The notes below the pieces were generated by a model that worked only from the letters and a program-made list of their open reading frames with translations, was not told the DNA's origin and searched no databases. This document shows, in pieces, positions 41,651 to 50,661 of a stretch of 64,000 nucleotides of DNA (position 1 is the first letter of the stretch; each line of letters begins with the position of its first letter). Location: NCBI RefSeq assembly GCF_003610235.1, contig NZ_RAPR01000001.1, forward strand, positions 3,348,001-3,412,000. The letters run 5' to 3'. A program made the translations under genes and the position numbers. The stretch comes from Catellatospora citrea. Lineage in GTDB: Bacteria > Actinomycetota > Actinomycetes > Mycobacteriales > Micromonosporaceae.

Positions 41651-44014
41651 TCACTCCGCCACGTCGGCGAGGGTGACCTCCGAGGTCATCTTGCGCTGGT
41701 GGCCGACGACGCGCTCCGGGCCGTGCAGGCGCACCCGCACGGTGTGCCGGATGTCGGCGCTGGACGCGCCGAGCCGCAGCTCCAGGTCGCCCGGCTCGAC
41801 GATGCGCCGCCCGTCGCGGCCGGTGAACGCCGACAGGTCGGCGGGCACGGTGAACTCCACCCGGCTTGCCGCGCCCGGTTCCAGCGCCGCCCGGGCGTAC
41901 CCGATCAGGCGCTGCACCGGCCGGGTGACCTGGGCGACCGGATCGTGCAGGTAGAGCTGCACGATCTCGGTGCCGGCCCGCTCGCCGGTGTTGCGCACCG
42001 TCAGCGCCACCCGCACCGCCCCGTCGGTCGGGCAGGCGGTCTCCTGCTCAGCCTGCGGCTCGGGCTCCCAGGCGAAGCTCGTGTACGACAGCCCGTGGCC
42101 GAACGGGAACAGCGGCGTCGGGTCGACGGTGCTCACCTCGGTGGCGTGGCCGAGCGGCGGCATGAGGTAGCTCGCGGGCTGTCCGCCCGGGTGCCGCGGC
42201 ACGCCGACCGGCAGCCGCCCCGACGGGTTGACCCGCCCCGCCAGCACGCCGGCCACCGCGGGCCCGCCCTCCTGGCCGGGGAAGAACGCCTGCACGACCG
42301 CGGCCAGCCGGTCCACCCACGCGCCGAGGGCGTACGGGCGTCCCGCCAGCAGCACGGCGACGACCGGCCGTCCGGTGTCCAGCAGCGCCTCCAGCAGCCG
42401 CTCCTGCACCCCGGGCAGCCGCAGCTCGGGCACGTCGCACCCCTCGCCGGAGGTGCCCTTGCCGAACAGGCCGGCCCGGTCGCCGAGCACCACGAGGCAG
42501 AGGTCGGCCTGCTCGGCGAGCGCGACGGCGGCGGCCAGGCCCGTGGTGTCCGTGCCGTCGACCGCGCAGCCCGCGGCGTGGGTGAGCGTCGCCTTGGGCA
42601 GCTCGGCGCGCAGCGATTCGAGCACCGTGGGGATGGACACGCCGAGGGGCAGGCCCGGGTGGTGCAGCCCGACGTGGCGCGGGAAGGTGTAGCAGCCGAG
42701 CATGCCGTCGGCGTCGTCGGCCAGCGGCCCGACCACGGCGATCGAGGCGGTCGGCGGCAGCGGCAGCACTCCGTCGTCGGCCAGCAGCGTCACCGACTGC
42801 TCAGCGAGCTGCCGGGCCAGGTCGCGGGTGGCGGGCGGGTCGAGGTCGACGGTGCCGGGGCGGGGCGCGGTCCAGTCCGGGTCGAGCAGGCCGAGCTCGC
42901 ACTTCTGCCGCAGCACCCGGCGCACCGCCCGGTCCACCAGCGTCATCGAGACGGCGCCGTCCTGCACGGCGTCGGCCAGCGGCCGCCCGTAGCAGCGCAC
43001 GATCGGCAGCTCGACGTCGACGCCGGCGGCCAGCGCGAGCCCGGCGGCGGCGGTGAGGTCGCCCGCGACGCCGTGCAGCGAGTGCAGGAAGGTGATGCCG
43101 AAGTAGTCGGCGACCACCGTGCCGTCGAAGCCCCAGGCCCCGCGCAGCAGGTCGGTGAGCAGCCTGCCGTCCGCGGCGGCGGGCACGCCGTCGATCTCGG
43201 CGTACGAGTGCATGACCGAGCGCGCGCCGCCGTCGCGCAATGCCATCTCGAACGGCGGCAGCATCACGTCGGCCAGCTCGCGGGGTCCCATCGCGACGGG
43301 GCCGAAGTTGCGCCCGGCCCGGGACGCGGAGTAGCCCGCGAAGTGCTTGAGCGTGGCCACGATCCCGGCCGACTCCAGCCCCCGCACGTACGCGGTGCCG
43401 ACCGTCGCGACCAGATACGGGTCTTCGCCGATGGTCTCCTCGGTGCGCCCCCAGCGGGCGTCGCGGGACACGTCGAGCACCGGGGCGAGGCCCTGGTGCA
43501 CGCCGACGGCGCGCATGCCCTGGCCGATCGCGGCGGCCATGCGCTCGACCAGGTCGGGGTCGAAGGTCGCGCCCCAGGCCAGTGCGGTCGGGAAGATGGT
43601 CGCGCCGTGCGTGGTGAACCCGGTGAGGCATTCCTCGTGCACCAGGGCGGGGATGCCGAACCGTCCGGACGCGACGATCGCCTCCTGCAGGCCGGCCAGC
43701 CGGGCCATGCCCTCGGCGGGGGTGACCGGGGCGGTGCCGAACGGGCGGGTCAGCTGCCCGAGCCCGTCGGCGATCAGGGTCTGCCAGTCGAACCCGTCCT
43801 CGACCATGTCCTGCTGGTACGGCGCGACGTCGTCGCCGTCCGCACCCGCGCCGGGCCACACGCTGTAGAGCTGGGCGATCTTCTCCGCCGGGGTCATCCG
43901 GCCGATCAGGTCGTCGACGCGTCGCCCGACCGGCAGCGTCACGTCGCGCCAGGGCTGGTCGTCGGATCCGAGGTCGGTCACGGCCGCGGTGGCGGCGTCC
44001 TTGTGGGTCGACAT
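41651..44014 (-). CDS. GH3 beta-glucosidase/beta-xylosidase-type enzyme
   Basis: A 787-residue cytoplasmic glycoside hydrolase family 3 enzyme with the usual three parts: a barrel domain (GRMTPAEKIAQLYSVWPG, VLDVSRDARWGRTEETIGED, TLKHFAGYSASRAGRN), nucleophile Asp in GTVVADYFGITF, an alpha/beta domain with LLADDGVLPLPPTASIAVVG, and a C-terminal fibronectin-III-like domain. Substrate cannot be fixed by sequence; the xylan-type operator-like site upstream suggests beta-xylosides or beta-glucosides. No signal peptide. ATG at 44014. Confidence 0.92.
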   Translation of the reverse strand: MSTHKDAATAAVTDLGSDDQPWRDVTLPVGRRVDDLIGRMTPAEKIAQLYSVWPGAGADGDDVAPYQQDMVEDGFDWQTLIADGLGQLTRPFGTAPVTPAEGMARLAGLQEAIVASGRFGIPALVHEECLTGFTTHGATIFPTALAWGATFDPDLVERMAAAIGQGMRAVGVHQGLAPVLDVSRDARWGRTEETIGEDPYLVATVGTAYVRGLESAGIVATLKHFAGYSASRAGRNFGPVAMGPRELADVMLPPFEMALRDGGARSVMHSYAEIDGVPAAADGRLLTDLLRGAWGFDGTVVADYFGITFLHSLHGVAGDLTAAAGLALAAGVDVELPIVRCYGRPLADAVQDGAVSMTLVDRAVRRVLRQKCELGLLDPDWTAPRPGTVDLDPPATRDLARQLAEQSVTLLADDGVLPLPPTASIAVVGPLADDADGMLGCYTFPRHVGLHHPGLPLGVSIPTVLESLRAELPKATLTHAAGCAVDGTDTTGLAAAVALAEQADLCLVVLGDRAGLFGKGTSGEGCDVPELRLPGVQERLLEALLDTGRPVVAVLLAGRPYALGAWVDRLAAVVQAFFPGQEGGPAVAGVLAGRVNPSGRLPVGVPRHPGGQPASYLMPPLGHATEVSTVDPTPLFPFGHGLSYTSFAWEPEPQAEQETACPTDGAVRVALTVRNTGERAGTEIVQLYLHDPVAQVTRPVQRLIGYARAALEPGAASRVEFTVPADLSAFTGRDGRRIVEPGDLELRLGASSADIRHTVRVRLHGPERVVGHQRKMTSEVTLADVAE

Positions 44015-44048
44015 CGCCCTGCCTGTCTTCCACCCGGAATGACTGAAC

Positions 44049-44066
44049 TTCCGGTAGTTTCCGGTA
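44049..44066. promoter_or_regulatory. Direct repeat TTCCGGTA upstream of the GH3 gene
   Basis: TTCCGGTA at 44049-44056 and 44059-44066 (10-bp period), 35-52 bp upstream of the GH3 start, hence over its likely promoter. Helically phased repeats suggest a regulator site; the family is unknown. Confidence 0.35.
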
Positions 44067-44187
44067 TTCACACCTCGCCACTGAGGCATCAGCCATCGCA
44101 CCCTAGCACCCTGATCCGGCGTACAGACAAGGGTTGCGAGCCACTTTGTCACCCGCACCGTCGAATTCGGAGGCCGCACCCGAGCTC

Positions 44188-44198
44188 CGAAACTTTCG
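44188..44198. promoter_or_regulatory. CGAAACTTTCG palindrome
   Basis: An 11-bp palindrome of the form CGAAA-N-TTTCG, described upstream of xylanase and beta-xyloside genes of streptomycetes as a LacI-family regulator site. Here it lies 174 bp upstream of the GH3 start and 68 bp upstream of the GNAT start, in their shared divergent region. Confidence 0.4.
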
Positions 44199-44265
44199 AA
44201 GCCACACCCGCCCGCTTCCGGAACCCCGCCCGCCGCTCCCCCGCCCGGCCGGTAACGTGCCGGGC

Positions 44266-44790
44266 ATGACGCTGACGATCCGCCGGGGCGGCACGCCCGA
44301 GGACGTGGCCGCGATCGGGGAGCTGCACGCGCTGAGCCGCCGGTCGGCGTACCGGGAACTGCTCACGCCGCAGGAACTGGCGGAGATCACCGTGGCGTGC
44401 CAGCAGGAGAAATGGACCCGGCGTTGGGCCGTCGAGGCGGACACGCACCGCCTGCACCTGGCCGTGCGCGGCGACAGCGTGCTCGGCTTCTGCTACCTGG
44501 GCCCGGCCGGGGCCGAGGAGCAGGCCCCGGCGGGCACCGGGATGCTGAACGCCATCCACGTCCGCCCGGACGCGATCGGCTCGGGCGTCGGCCTGGCGCT
44601 GATGAACACCTGCCTGGCCGAGTTCGCCGCCCTGGGCCACCACCAGGCGATGCTGTACGTCGTCAGCGACAACACCCGGGCCCGGCGCTTCTACGAGCGC
44701 GGCGGCTGGGCGGCCGACGGGGTCACCCGCACCACCCGGATCGGCCCCGCGGACGTGCCGGTCGTGCGGTACGCCCGCCCGATCTCCTGA
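44266..44790 (+). CDS. GNAT family N-acetyltransferase
   Basis: A 174-residue acetyl-CoA-dependent acyltransferase. The GNAT fold is seen in IRRGGTPEDVAAIGELHALS, LAVRGDSVLGFCYLG, LNAIHVRPDAIGSGVGLALM (the acetyl-CoA pyrophosphate loop in variant form GSGVG) and YVVSDNTRARRFYERGGW. Substrate unknown. ATG at 44266 without a strong ribosome binding site. Divergent from the GH3 gene; no functional link evident. Confidence 0.88.
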   Translation: MTLTIRRGGTPEDVAAIGELHALSRRSAYRELLTPQELAEITVACQQEKWTRRWAVEADTHRLHLAVRGDSVLGFCYLGPAGAEEQAPAGTGMLNAIHVRPDAIGSGVGLALMNTCLAEFAALGHHQAMLYVVSDNTRARRFYERGGWAADGVTRTTRIGPADVPVVRYARPIS

Positions 44791-44806
44791 CCGGCCGCCG
44801 AGCGGC

Positions 44807-45706
44807 TCAGCTGCCGTCGGCGTCCGAGTCGGCGGCCAGCACCAGCACGGCGAGGTGGCCGTCGCCGTCCTCGGTGACCTTCAGCAGCATGGTGCTCTGG
44901 AAGATGCCGTCGCCGTCGTTGAACGTGTCCCGCCCGGTGTGCGACGCGTACGGCGCCGCCGCGAACACCTTCGTGTTGAGCGCCTCGTCGAACATCAGCT
45001 GGGTGGTCAGCACCCGCGAGTTGCTGACGTGCACCATCGCGTGGATGTGCACGGTGCGGCCGCGATACCAGCCGGGCCAGATCGTGGTGAACTCGACGAT
45101 GCCGTCGGCGTTGGTGACCTGGGCCCCGCGCAGGTAGCGCTTGTCGTCGACCGGCTGCAGGTCGGCCATGCCGTCGTTCGCCCCGCCGCCGTTCGCGCCG
45201 CCTGGTGGATTCCCGCCGGGCGCGCCGCTGGGCGGGGTCCCGCCCGGACCGCCTCCGTTCGCGCCGCCGGGCGGAGCGCCACCGGGCTGCCCGCCGCCGC
45301 CCGAGGACAGCGACTCCGCGCCGGAGTACAGGCCCGCAGCGTCGCAGTGCCAGATCTCCACGACCGCGTTGGCGAGCGGCTTGCACTGCTCGCTGTCCTG
45401 GACCTTCAGCACGACCCGCAGCCGGCTGCCGGCGCGGTCCTCGCGGATGTCACTGCGGATCTTGTCCGCGTCGAAGTAGTACGGCCCCTGCGTGGTCGAC
45501 GGCGACAGCCGGCACGTGTTCGCGTCGGTGAACAGGCCGGTCAGGTCCGCCGAGGTGGTCGCGTCCGGCGACACCGCCTCGCCGCTGGTCGTCGTCGCGG
45601 GCGTGCCGTCGCCGCAGGCGGCGAGCAGGCTGCCCAGCCCGATCGAGCTGATCCCCGCGAAGATCGACCGGCGGCTCACCCGCTGGCCCTCGTGGTCGTG
45701 TCCCAT
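44807..45706 (-). CDS. Secreted intradiol ring-cleavage dioxygenase-like lipoprotein
   Basis: A 299-residue exported protein. The N-terminus has a twin-arginine signal with lipobox (RRSIFAGISSIGLGSLLAAC), so it is probably a Tat-exported lipoprotein. The core has GPYYFDADKIRSDI, VVEIWHCDAAGLYSG and WYRGRTVHIHAMVH, giving two Tyr and two His like the Fe(III) ligands of catechol dioxygenases. A 45-residue Gly/Pro/Asn insert (about 130-175, repeats of PPGGANGGG type) sits before the second half. Extracellular substrate unknown. Confidence 0.85.
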   Translation of the reverse strand: MGHDHEGQRVSRRSIFAGISSIGLGSLLAACGDGTPATTTSGEAVSPDATTSADLTGLFTDANTCRLSPSTTQGPYYFDADKIRSDIREDRAGSRLRVVLKVQDSEQCKPLANAVVEIWHCDAAGLYSGAESLSSGGGGQPGGAPPGGANGGGPGGTPPSGAPGGNPPGGANGGGANDGMADLQPVDDKRYLRGAQVTNADGIVEFTTIWPGWYRGRTVHIHAMVHVSNSRVLTTQLMFDEALNTKVFAAAPYASHTGRDTFNDGDGIFQSTMLLKVTEDGDGHLAVLVLAADSDADGS

Positions 45707-45902
45707 CGCCTCGTCCCCCTGCCTCTGGTGGCCCTCGCGGGCGCTACCCCTGGCGGCCCTTGCGGGCCGCGCGCTGCTGACCCTGTGCAGGCGACGTTAG
45801 GCAGGCGGTGTCGGCGCCACCTCGGCGCTTGCTGGAAGACCACTGGGCGTCTCGGGCGCGGTACCCTCCCCCGGTGAAGACGATCTCCGCGTGGGGGCGT
45901 GG

Positions 45903-46814
45903 ATGAGCCGGGAGCTGATCGTGCTCGGCACGGCGAGCCAGGTGCCCACCCGCCAGCGCGCGCACAACGGCTACCTGCTGCGCTGGGACGATCAGGGCAT
46001 CCTGTTCGACCCGGGCGAGGGCGCCCAGCGGCAGCTGCTGCTGGCGGGCGCCGCGGCGAGCGACATCACCCGGATCTGCGTCACGCATTTCCACGGCGAC
46101 CACTGCCTGGGCCTGCCGGGCATCGTGCAGCGGCTGTCGCTGGACCGGGTGCCGCACGAGGTGCCGATCCACTTCCCCGGCTCCGGCGCGGAGTTCCTGC
46201 AGCGGCTGCGCCACGCCAGCCACTTCCACGACCAGGCCCGCCTCGCGGAGTGTCCGGTCGAGGCGGACGGCGTGCTGGCCACCGGCCCGTTCGGCACGCT
46301 CAGCGCGCGGCGGCTGCGGCACCCGGTCGAGTCGTTCGGCTACCGCCTCGCCGAGCCCGACGGCCGCCGGATGCTGCCGGAGCGGCTCGCCGCGCTCGGC
46401 GTGCGCGGGCCGGACGTCGGCGTGCTGCAGCGGGTGGGCACGGTGGTCGCCGACGGCCGGCTGGTGACCCTCGACGAGGTCAGCGAGCCGCGCCCGGGGC
46501 AGGTGGCCGCCTTCGTGATGGACACCGGCTGGTGCGACGCCGCGATCGGGCTGGCCGAGGGCGCCGACCTGCTGGTCATCGAGTCGACGTTCCTGGAGTC
46601 GGAGGCGGCGCTGGCGGCGGAGGCCGGGCACCTCACGGCGGCGCAGGCCGCCCGGATCGCCACCGAGGCGGGCGTACGCAAGCTGGTGCTCACCCACTTC
46701 TCCCAGCGGCACCCGGACGCGGCCGTGTTCGGCGACGAGGCCGCGGCGCACTTCGACGGGGAGATCGTGGTGGCCGAGGAGCTGGCCCGGATCGCGGTGC
46801 CACCGCGCCGGTGA
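45903..46814 (+). CDS. rnz: Ribonuclease Z
   Basis: A 303-residue metallo-beta-lactamase-fold nuclease that trims tRNA 3' ends. THFHGDH at 61-67 supplies the main zinc ligands; [30 protein letters not shown] and the late [29 protein letters not shown] (in parts) are RNase Z features. A long form (RNase Z-like with AAFVMDTGW in place of SDT) is seen, so some substrate drift is possible. ATG at 45903. Followed by a strong terminator. Confidence 0.88.
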   Translation: MSRELIVLGTASQVPTRQRAHNGYLLRWDDQGILFDPGEGAQRQLLLAGAAASDITRICVTHFHGDHCLGLPGIVQRLSLDRVPHEVPIHFPGSGAEFLQRLRHASHFHDQARLAECPVEADGVLATGPFGTLSARRLRHPVESFGYRLAEPDGRRMLPERLAALGVRGPDVGVLQRVGTVVADGRLVTLDEVSEPRPGQVAAFVMDTGWCDAAIGLAEGADLLVIESTFLESEAALAAEAGHLTAAQAARIATEAGVRKLVLTHFSQRHPDAAVFGDEAAAHFDGEIVVAEELARIAVPPRR

Positions 46815-46839
46815 CCGGGACGGGCTGAAGACGAGTCGG

Positions 46840-46893
46840 GGCGAGGGTACGTGACCGGACTGCGGGGAACCGGAGATCACGTACCCTCGCCCA
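46840..46893 (+). terminator. Terminator of rnz
   Basis: 16-bp perfect arms GGGCGAGGGTACGTGA and its complement around a 22-nt loop. The stretch 46894-47089 after it contains no gene I can support. Confidence 0.75.
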
Positions 46894-47089
46894 CTGACGC
46901 ATCCGCACGACTGGGGAGAACGCCTGGCCGGAGGCGCTTGGAGTCGACGGAGGCATGTCGACTCCCGATCAGCCGTACAGATGCACGCGGCACGCCTACG
47001 CTGGCGGAGCGCAACGGCGTCGCCGCTGGGACGGGGCCCGATGACCACGTGCCGGGGGACGGCGGGGCATCGGAACACCCTGTGGTTGG

Positions 47090-47428
47090 CTAGTCGAAGA
47101 GGCTCCTGCGGGTGCCGTTTCGCATGATGGAGCCGCCACGCTCGCCGAGGTCAGCACGCCACGCGGGCAGTGAACGCATCCCGTTGATGTCGTGCCGCAC
47201 GGTCCAGGCCTCCCGCCAGTTCCGGCTGGCCGCGGCTTCCGCGCGCTCGGCCAGCTTTCGTGGCGGGCACGGCCAATGCTGACCGCACCAGTTGCAAAGA
47301 TGATCGTCGTCAGGTCTGTTGTGCCGCCCCAGCATCTGCTGCGCGTCGCGCCACAGCAGGTGGTCGGTTATGTCGGAGGGTTCGATGTGGCTGGTCTCGG
47401 TGGGTGGTGCATGGTCGACGGTGACCAC
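47090..47428 (-). CDS. Conserved-looking small protein with zinc-ribbon-like Cys motif
   Basis: A 112-residue soluble protein that I do not recognise. It has DDHLCNWCGQHWPCPPRKLA, three Cys in a zinc-knuckle-like spacing, and a basic C-terminus (SIMRNGTRRSLFD). The GTG at 47428 was chosen because AGGGGAGAG lies 8 nt upstream; a longer reading to 47503 lacks one. Neighbours give no clue. Confidence 0.55.
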   Translation of the reverse strand: MVTVDHAPPTETSHIEPSDITDHLLWRDAQQMLGRHNRPDDDHLCNWCGQHWPCPPRKLAERAEAAASRNWREAWTVRHDINGMRSLPAWRADLGERGGSIMRNGTRRSLFD

Positions 47429-47530
47429 GATCCACTCTCCCCTCGGTAGCACTGCCGCTTCCGTACGCTTAGTCAACACTCGCCACAAGCAGAGCAGTCG
47501 CACAGGCTGTGCGACTGCCGCCGAAACGGG

Positions 47531-48553
47531 CTAACGGAACCTGCGACGCGCCCGGCCACCAGCGATTACTGCGATAAGCAGGGCCAGCCCCAGCAGCATC
47601 CCGGCGACCCCGAACCAGGTAACAGGGCGTGACGCCAGGGCCGTCAGCCGCTCACTCACCGGCTTGGCCGACGCCGCCGCCGACCCGGTTGCGCCCGGCT
47701 CGGCAGCGCCCGACCCGGGCGCGAGGCTGGGGTCCACGGTGGTCGACGGGCTCGGCGAGGCCGACGGCGGTGGAGCGCAGTCCAGCCCGTCGGGCAGCAC
47801 GACGGGGGCTGTCCGCACCACCGGCGGGACGGCCCGCATGGCCACCGGTCGGGCAGCCAGGAGCGGTCCCGGCTCGGCAGGCGGAGCCCCAACCGGGCCG
47901 GCGGGAGCCCGGGAGCCGGAGGGTGACGGCGTGGCGGCCGGCGACAGGCTGGGCACGGGCGACGCGCTGGGCGAAGGGCTCGGCGAGGGCGACGGGCTCG
48001 CCGCGACAAGCACCTCGGCCCGCGGCGCGAAGATCACGCCGGGGGCCTGCGGGCCGGTCACCAGGATGCGCACCGCGCTCGGGAAGTGCCAGACCACGCT
48101 GCCGACCGGGCCGCCGCCGATGTCGGTCACCCGGGGCACGACCCAGGCCACGCGGTCGTCGACCAGCCGGGTGTCCACGTTCACCAGCAGCGGCGCGGAC
48201 TCGGTGGGCGGCGTGGCGAGGATCAGCTCGGCGATCCGGTTGAGCTCGCCCGAGCGCAGGGTGAGCACGTTCGCCTGGTCCTGGCGCAGGTACACCAGCG
48301 CCCGGACGCCGCGGGCCAGCGGGCGGGGCAGCGGCTGGCCGTCGGGGCCGCGCAGGTCGACGTTGGGAGCGCAGGCGGCCAGCGACATCGACCGTTCGAG
48401 GTCCACCGGGTCCGGGGCCGGCGCGCCCGCGCGGGCGGGCGGGGCGGCGAGCACCATCGCCAGCGGCAGCGCCAGCAGCACCCCGCACACGGCTCGTCCA
48501 GGCGCGCCGGCCCTCCGGCGCACCCAGCGGCTCAGCGCGTTCGGCCTCCGCAT
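47531..48553 (-). CDS. Choice-of-anchor-A-like surface protein
   Basis: A 340-residue exported protein: signal peptide (basic WVRRRAG, then a hydrophobic stretch ending PPARAGA), a beta domain with LLVNVDTRLVDDRV, SVVWHFPSAVRIL and GVIFAPRAEVLVA, which matches the choice-of-anchor A adhesin-like pattern, then a 100-residue Ser/Pro-rich stalk and a C-terminal transmembrane helix (WFGVAGMLLGLALLIAVIAG) with a short Arg-rich tail. No LPxTG is present, so it stays membrane-anchored. Probable cell-surface protein. Confidence 0.7.
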   Translation of the reverse strand: MRRPNALSRWVRRRAGAPGRAVCGVLLALPLAMVLAAPPARAGAPAPDPVDLERSMSLAACAPNVDLRGPDGQPLPRPLARGVRALVYLRQDQANVLTLRSGELNRIAELILATPPTESAPLLVNVDTRLVDDRVAWVVPRVTDIGGGPVGSVVWHFPSAVRILVTGPQAPGVIFAPRAEVLVAASPSPSPSPSPSASPVPSLSPAATPSPSGSRAPAGPVGAPPAEPGPLLAARPVAMRAVPPVVRTAPVVLPDGLDCAPPPSASPSPSTTVDPSLAPGSGAAEPGATGSAAASAKPVSERLTALASRPVTWFGVAGMLLGLALLIAVIAGGRARRRFR

Positions 48554-48702
48554 GTCCGGAGGGTAGCCCGCCGCCGCACGTCGATCGTGAAAGTGGCGTT
48601 TCCGACACACCGCCATGACGGGTTCGACCCCGCGCCGTGCCCGCGGGTTCCGGCAACGCCCCGGCAGGACGCTCGCATTCACCCGCCACCTCGCGCGGGC
48701 CA

Positions 48703-48740
48703 CGTGGTGCGGAGCCCGCTTCGCCGAACTCCGCACCACG
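48703..48740 (-). terminator. Terminator of cystathionine beta-synthase gene
   Basis: 12-bp arms CGTGGTGCGGAG (48703-48714) and CTCCGCACCACG (48729-48740), 8 nt beyond the stop of the minus-strand gene. Confidence 0.65.
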
Positions 48741-48747
48741 ATCGGCT

Positions 48748-50121
48748 TCAGCCCAGTTGGGCCAGCAGGTCCTGGCGGGTGAGCACGCCGTGGGGCTTGC
48801 CGTCGATCAGGACCATCGCCGCGTCGGCCTTCTCCAGCAGCGCCACGATCTCGGCCACCGGCTGGCCGCCGCCGATCATCGGCAGCGCCGGGCCGACGTG
48901 CCGGTCCAGCGGGTCGTGCAGCGCGGCCGCGCCGGTGAACAGCGCGTCCAGCAGGTCCTTCTCGGCCACCGCCCCGGCCACCTCACCGGTGACGACGGGC
49001 GGCTCGGCCTTCAGCACCGGCAGCTGGGAGACGCCGTACTCGCGCATGATGTCGATGGCGTCGCGCACCGTCTCGGTCGGGTGCACGTGGATCAGCTCCG
49101 GCAGCGCGCCCTTGGTGTGCGACTTCGCGGCGAGGATGTCGGCGACGGTCGCGCCGTGCTCGTCCGTGCGCAGGAAGCCGTAGCGGGCCATCCAGTCGTC
49201 GTTGAACAGCTTCGACAGGTAGCCGCGGCCGCCGTCGGGCAGCAGCACCACGACCACGTCGTCCGGCCCGGCCTGAGCGGCGACCTTGAGCGCGGCCACC
49301 GCGGCCATGCCGCACGAGCCACCGACCAGCAGGCCCTCCTCGCGGGCCAGCCGCCGGGTCATCGCGAACGACTCCTTGTCGGTGACCTCGACGATCTCGT
49401 CGCAGACGGTCCGGTCGTAGGTCTCCGGCCAGAAGTCCTCACCGACGCCCTCGACCAGATACGGCCGCCCGGTGCCGCCGGAGTAGACCGAGCCCTCCGG
49501 GTCCGCACCGATGATCTTCACGCGGCCCTGGGAGACCTCCTTGAGGTAGCGCCCGATGCCGCTGATGGTGCCGCCGGTGCCGACGCCCGCCACGAAGTGC
49601 GTGATCCGGCCGTCGGTCTGCTCCCACAGCTCCGGGCCGGTCTGCTCGTAGTGCGAGAGCGGGTTGTTCGGGTTCGAGTACTGGTTCGGCTTCCACGCGC
49701 CGGGGATCTCCCGGGCCAGCCGGTCCGAGACGTTGTAGTAGGAGCGCGGGTCCTCGGGCGCGACGGCGGTCGGGCAGACCACGACCTCCGCGCCGTACGC
49801 CCGCAGCACGTTCTGCTTGTCCTCGCTGACCTTGTCGGGGCAGACGAAGACGCACTTGTACCCCTTGAGCTGGGCGACCAGCGCCAGCCCGACGCCAGTG
49901 TTGCCACTGGTCGGCTCGACGATGGTGCCGCCGGGCTTGAGCAGGCCGTCCCGCTCGGCCGCCTCGACCATCCGCACCGCGATCCGGTCCTTGACGGAGC
50001 CGCCCGGGTTCAGATATTCGACCTTGGCGAGCACGGTGGGGCCGCCGGGATCGGTGACATTCCGGAGCTTGACCAGCGGGGTGTTACCGATCAGCTCGAC
50101 GACGTTCTCGTAGTAGCGCAC
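48748..50121 (-). CDS. cbs: Cystathionine beta-synthase
   Basis: A 457-residue fold-type II PLP enzyme that condenses serine and homocysteine to cystathionine. PLP Lys44 is in LNPGGSVKDRIA; EPTSGNTGVGLA and GVGTGGTISGIGRYLKE bind substrate and phosphate. Two C-terminal CBS domains (about 335-457, DIMREYGVSQLPVLK and DAAMVLIDGKPHGVLTRQDL) make it a regulated cystathionine beta-synthase, not a plain cysteine synthase. The GTG at 50121 has no better alternative. Confidence 0.92.
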   Translation of the reverse strand: MRYYENVVELIGNTPLVKLRNVTDPGGPTVLAKVEYLNPGGSVKDRIAVRMVEAAERDGLLKPGGTIVEPTSGNTGVGLALVAQLKGYKCVFVCPDKVSEDKQNVLRAYGAEVVVCPTAVAPEDPRSYYNVSDRLAREIPGAWKPNQYSNPNNPLSHYEQTGPELWEQTDGRITHFVAGVGTGGTISGIGRYLKEVSQGRVKIIGADPEGSVYSGGTGRPYLVEGVGEDFWPETYDRTVCDEIVEVTDKESFAMTRRLAREEGLLVGGSCGMAAVAALKVAAQAGPDDVVVVLLPDGGRGYLSKLFNDDWMARYGFLRTDEHGATVADILAAKSHTKGALPELIHVHPTETVRDAIDIMREYGVSQLPVLKAEPPVVTGEVAGAVAEKDLLDALFTGAAALHDPLDRHVGPALPMIGGGQPVAEIVALLEKADAAMVLIDGKPHGVLTRQDLLAQLG

Positions 50122-50152
50122 GCGTCAAGCGTAGACCGGCGGTTAATCCCCG

Positions 50153-50521
50153 TTAAGCGACGTCGCCGTCGATGATCGGACCGCCCACGGGCGCCTTGAC
50201 GCCGTTCTCCCACATGAGGAAACGATCGGTCTCGCTGATCAGGGCCCCCGCGATCCAGCTCACGATGATCACGTCATCGGCCAGGCCGAGGACCAGGAGG
50301 AACGCCTCCGGGACCATGTCGACCGGGGACACCACGTACACCGTGGCCGCCGTGATCGCCATGAGCCGGCCGAGGCCGTCGTACCGGCCGCGCAGCGTGG
50401 CCAGCACCATGCGCGGCATCGCGCCCAACCGGTCCGCCAGGCTGGCGTTGCTGCCGTTCCCCGTGATGAGTGCCTTCCACAGCGCAGTGAACGCTGCGGT
50501 ACGACGCAATGTGCGTCCCAT
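50153..50521 (-). CDS. YkvA/DUF1232 family membrane protein
   Basis: A 122-residue protein with the DUF1232 signature AATVYVVSPVDMVPEAFLLV followed by GLADDVIIVSWIAGAL, a membrane-inserted helical pair. The family is widespread and uncharacterised. The ATG at 50521 follows GGAGGCGAG. It lies 31 bp upstream of cbs and may be cotranscribed with it. Divergent from the SGNH operon. Confidence 0.85.
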   Translation of the reverse strand: MGRTLRRTAAFTALWKALITGNGSNASLADRLGAMPRMVLATLRGRYDGLGRLMAITAATVYVVSPVDMVPEAFLLVLGLADDVIIVSWIAGALISETDRFLMWENGVKAPVGGPIIDGDVA

Positions 50522-50565
50522 CTCGCCTCCATCCGAGCGCAACCGAAGAGCGCTACCTTTCTCGC

Positions 50566-50661
50566 ATGAGCGAGCGTTACCAGCTGACGATCCGCTGGGT
50601 ACGTAGGAGCCTCAGAGAGGATTCCCCGACGGGTCTCCCGAGTGAGGCGGGTTCACTATGA
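50566..50661 (+). CDS. Leader mini-ORF before the first SGNH gene (31 aa)
   Basis: A 31-codon ORF beginning MSERYQLTIRWVRRSL. Its TGA (50659-50661) overlaps the ATG of the first SGNH gene as ATGA. The start ATGAGCGAGCG repeats at the downstream gene's own start. It would act as a leader peptide that couples translation; no protein family. Confidence 0.45.
   Translation: MSERYQLTIRWVRRSLREDSPTGLPSEAGSL

Noticed and set aside
45170..45310. Short tandem repeats resembling a CRISPR-like pattern
   Set aside because: They are in-frame coding repeats for Gly/Pro/Asn inside the dioxygenase gene, with no spacers.
46851..47093. 80-codon plus-strand frame after rnz
   Set aside because: Begins inside the terminator hairpin, has no ribosome binding site and no recognisable protein character.
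47090..47503. Longer start for the zinc-knuckle-like small protein
   Set aside because: The extra 25 residues have no ribosome binding site, while GTG 47428 is preceded by AGGGGAGAG.
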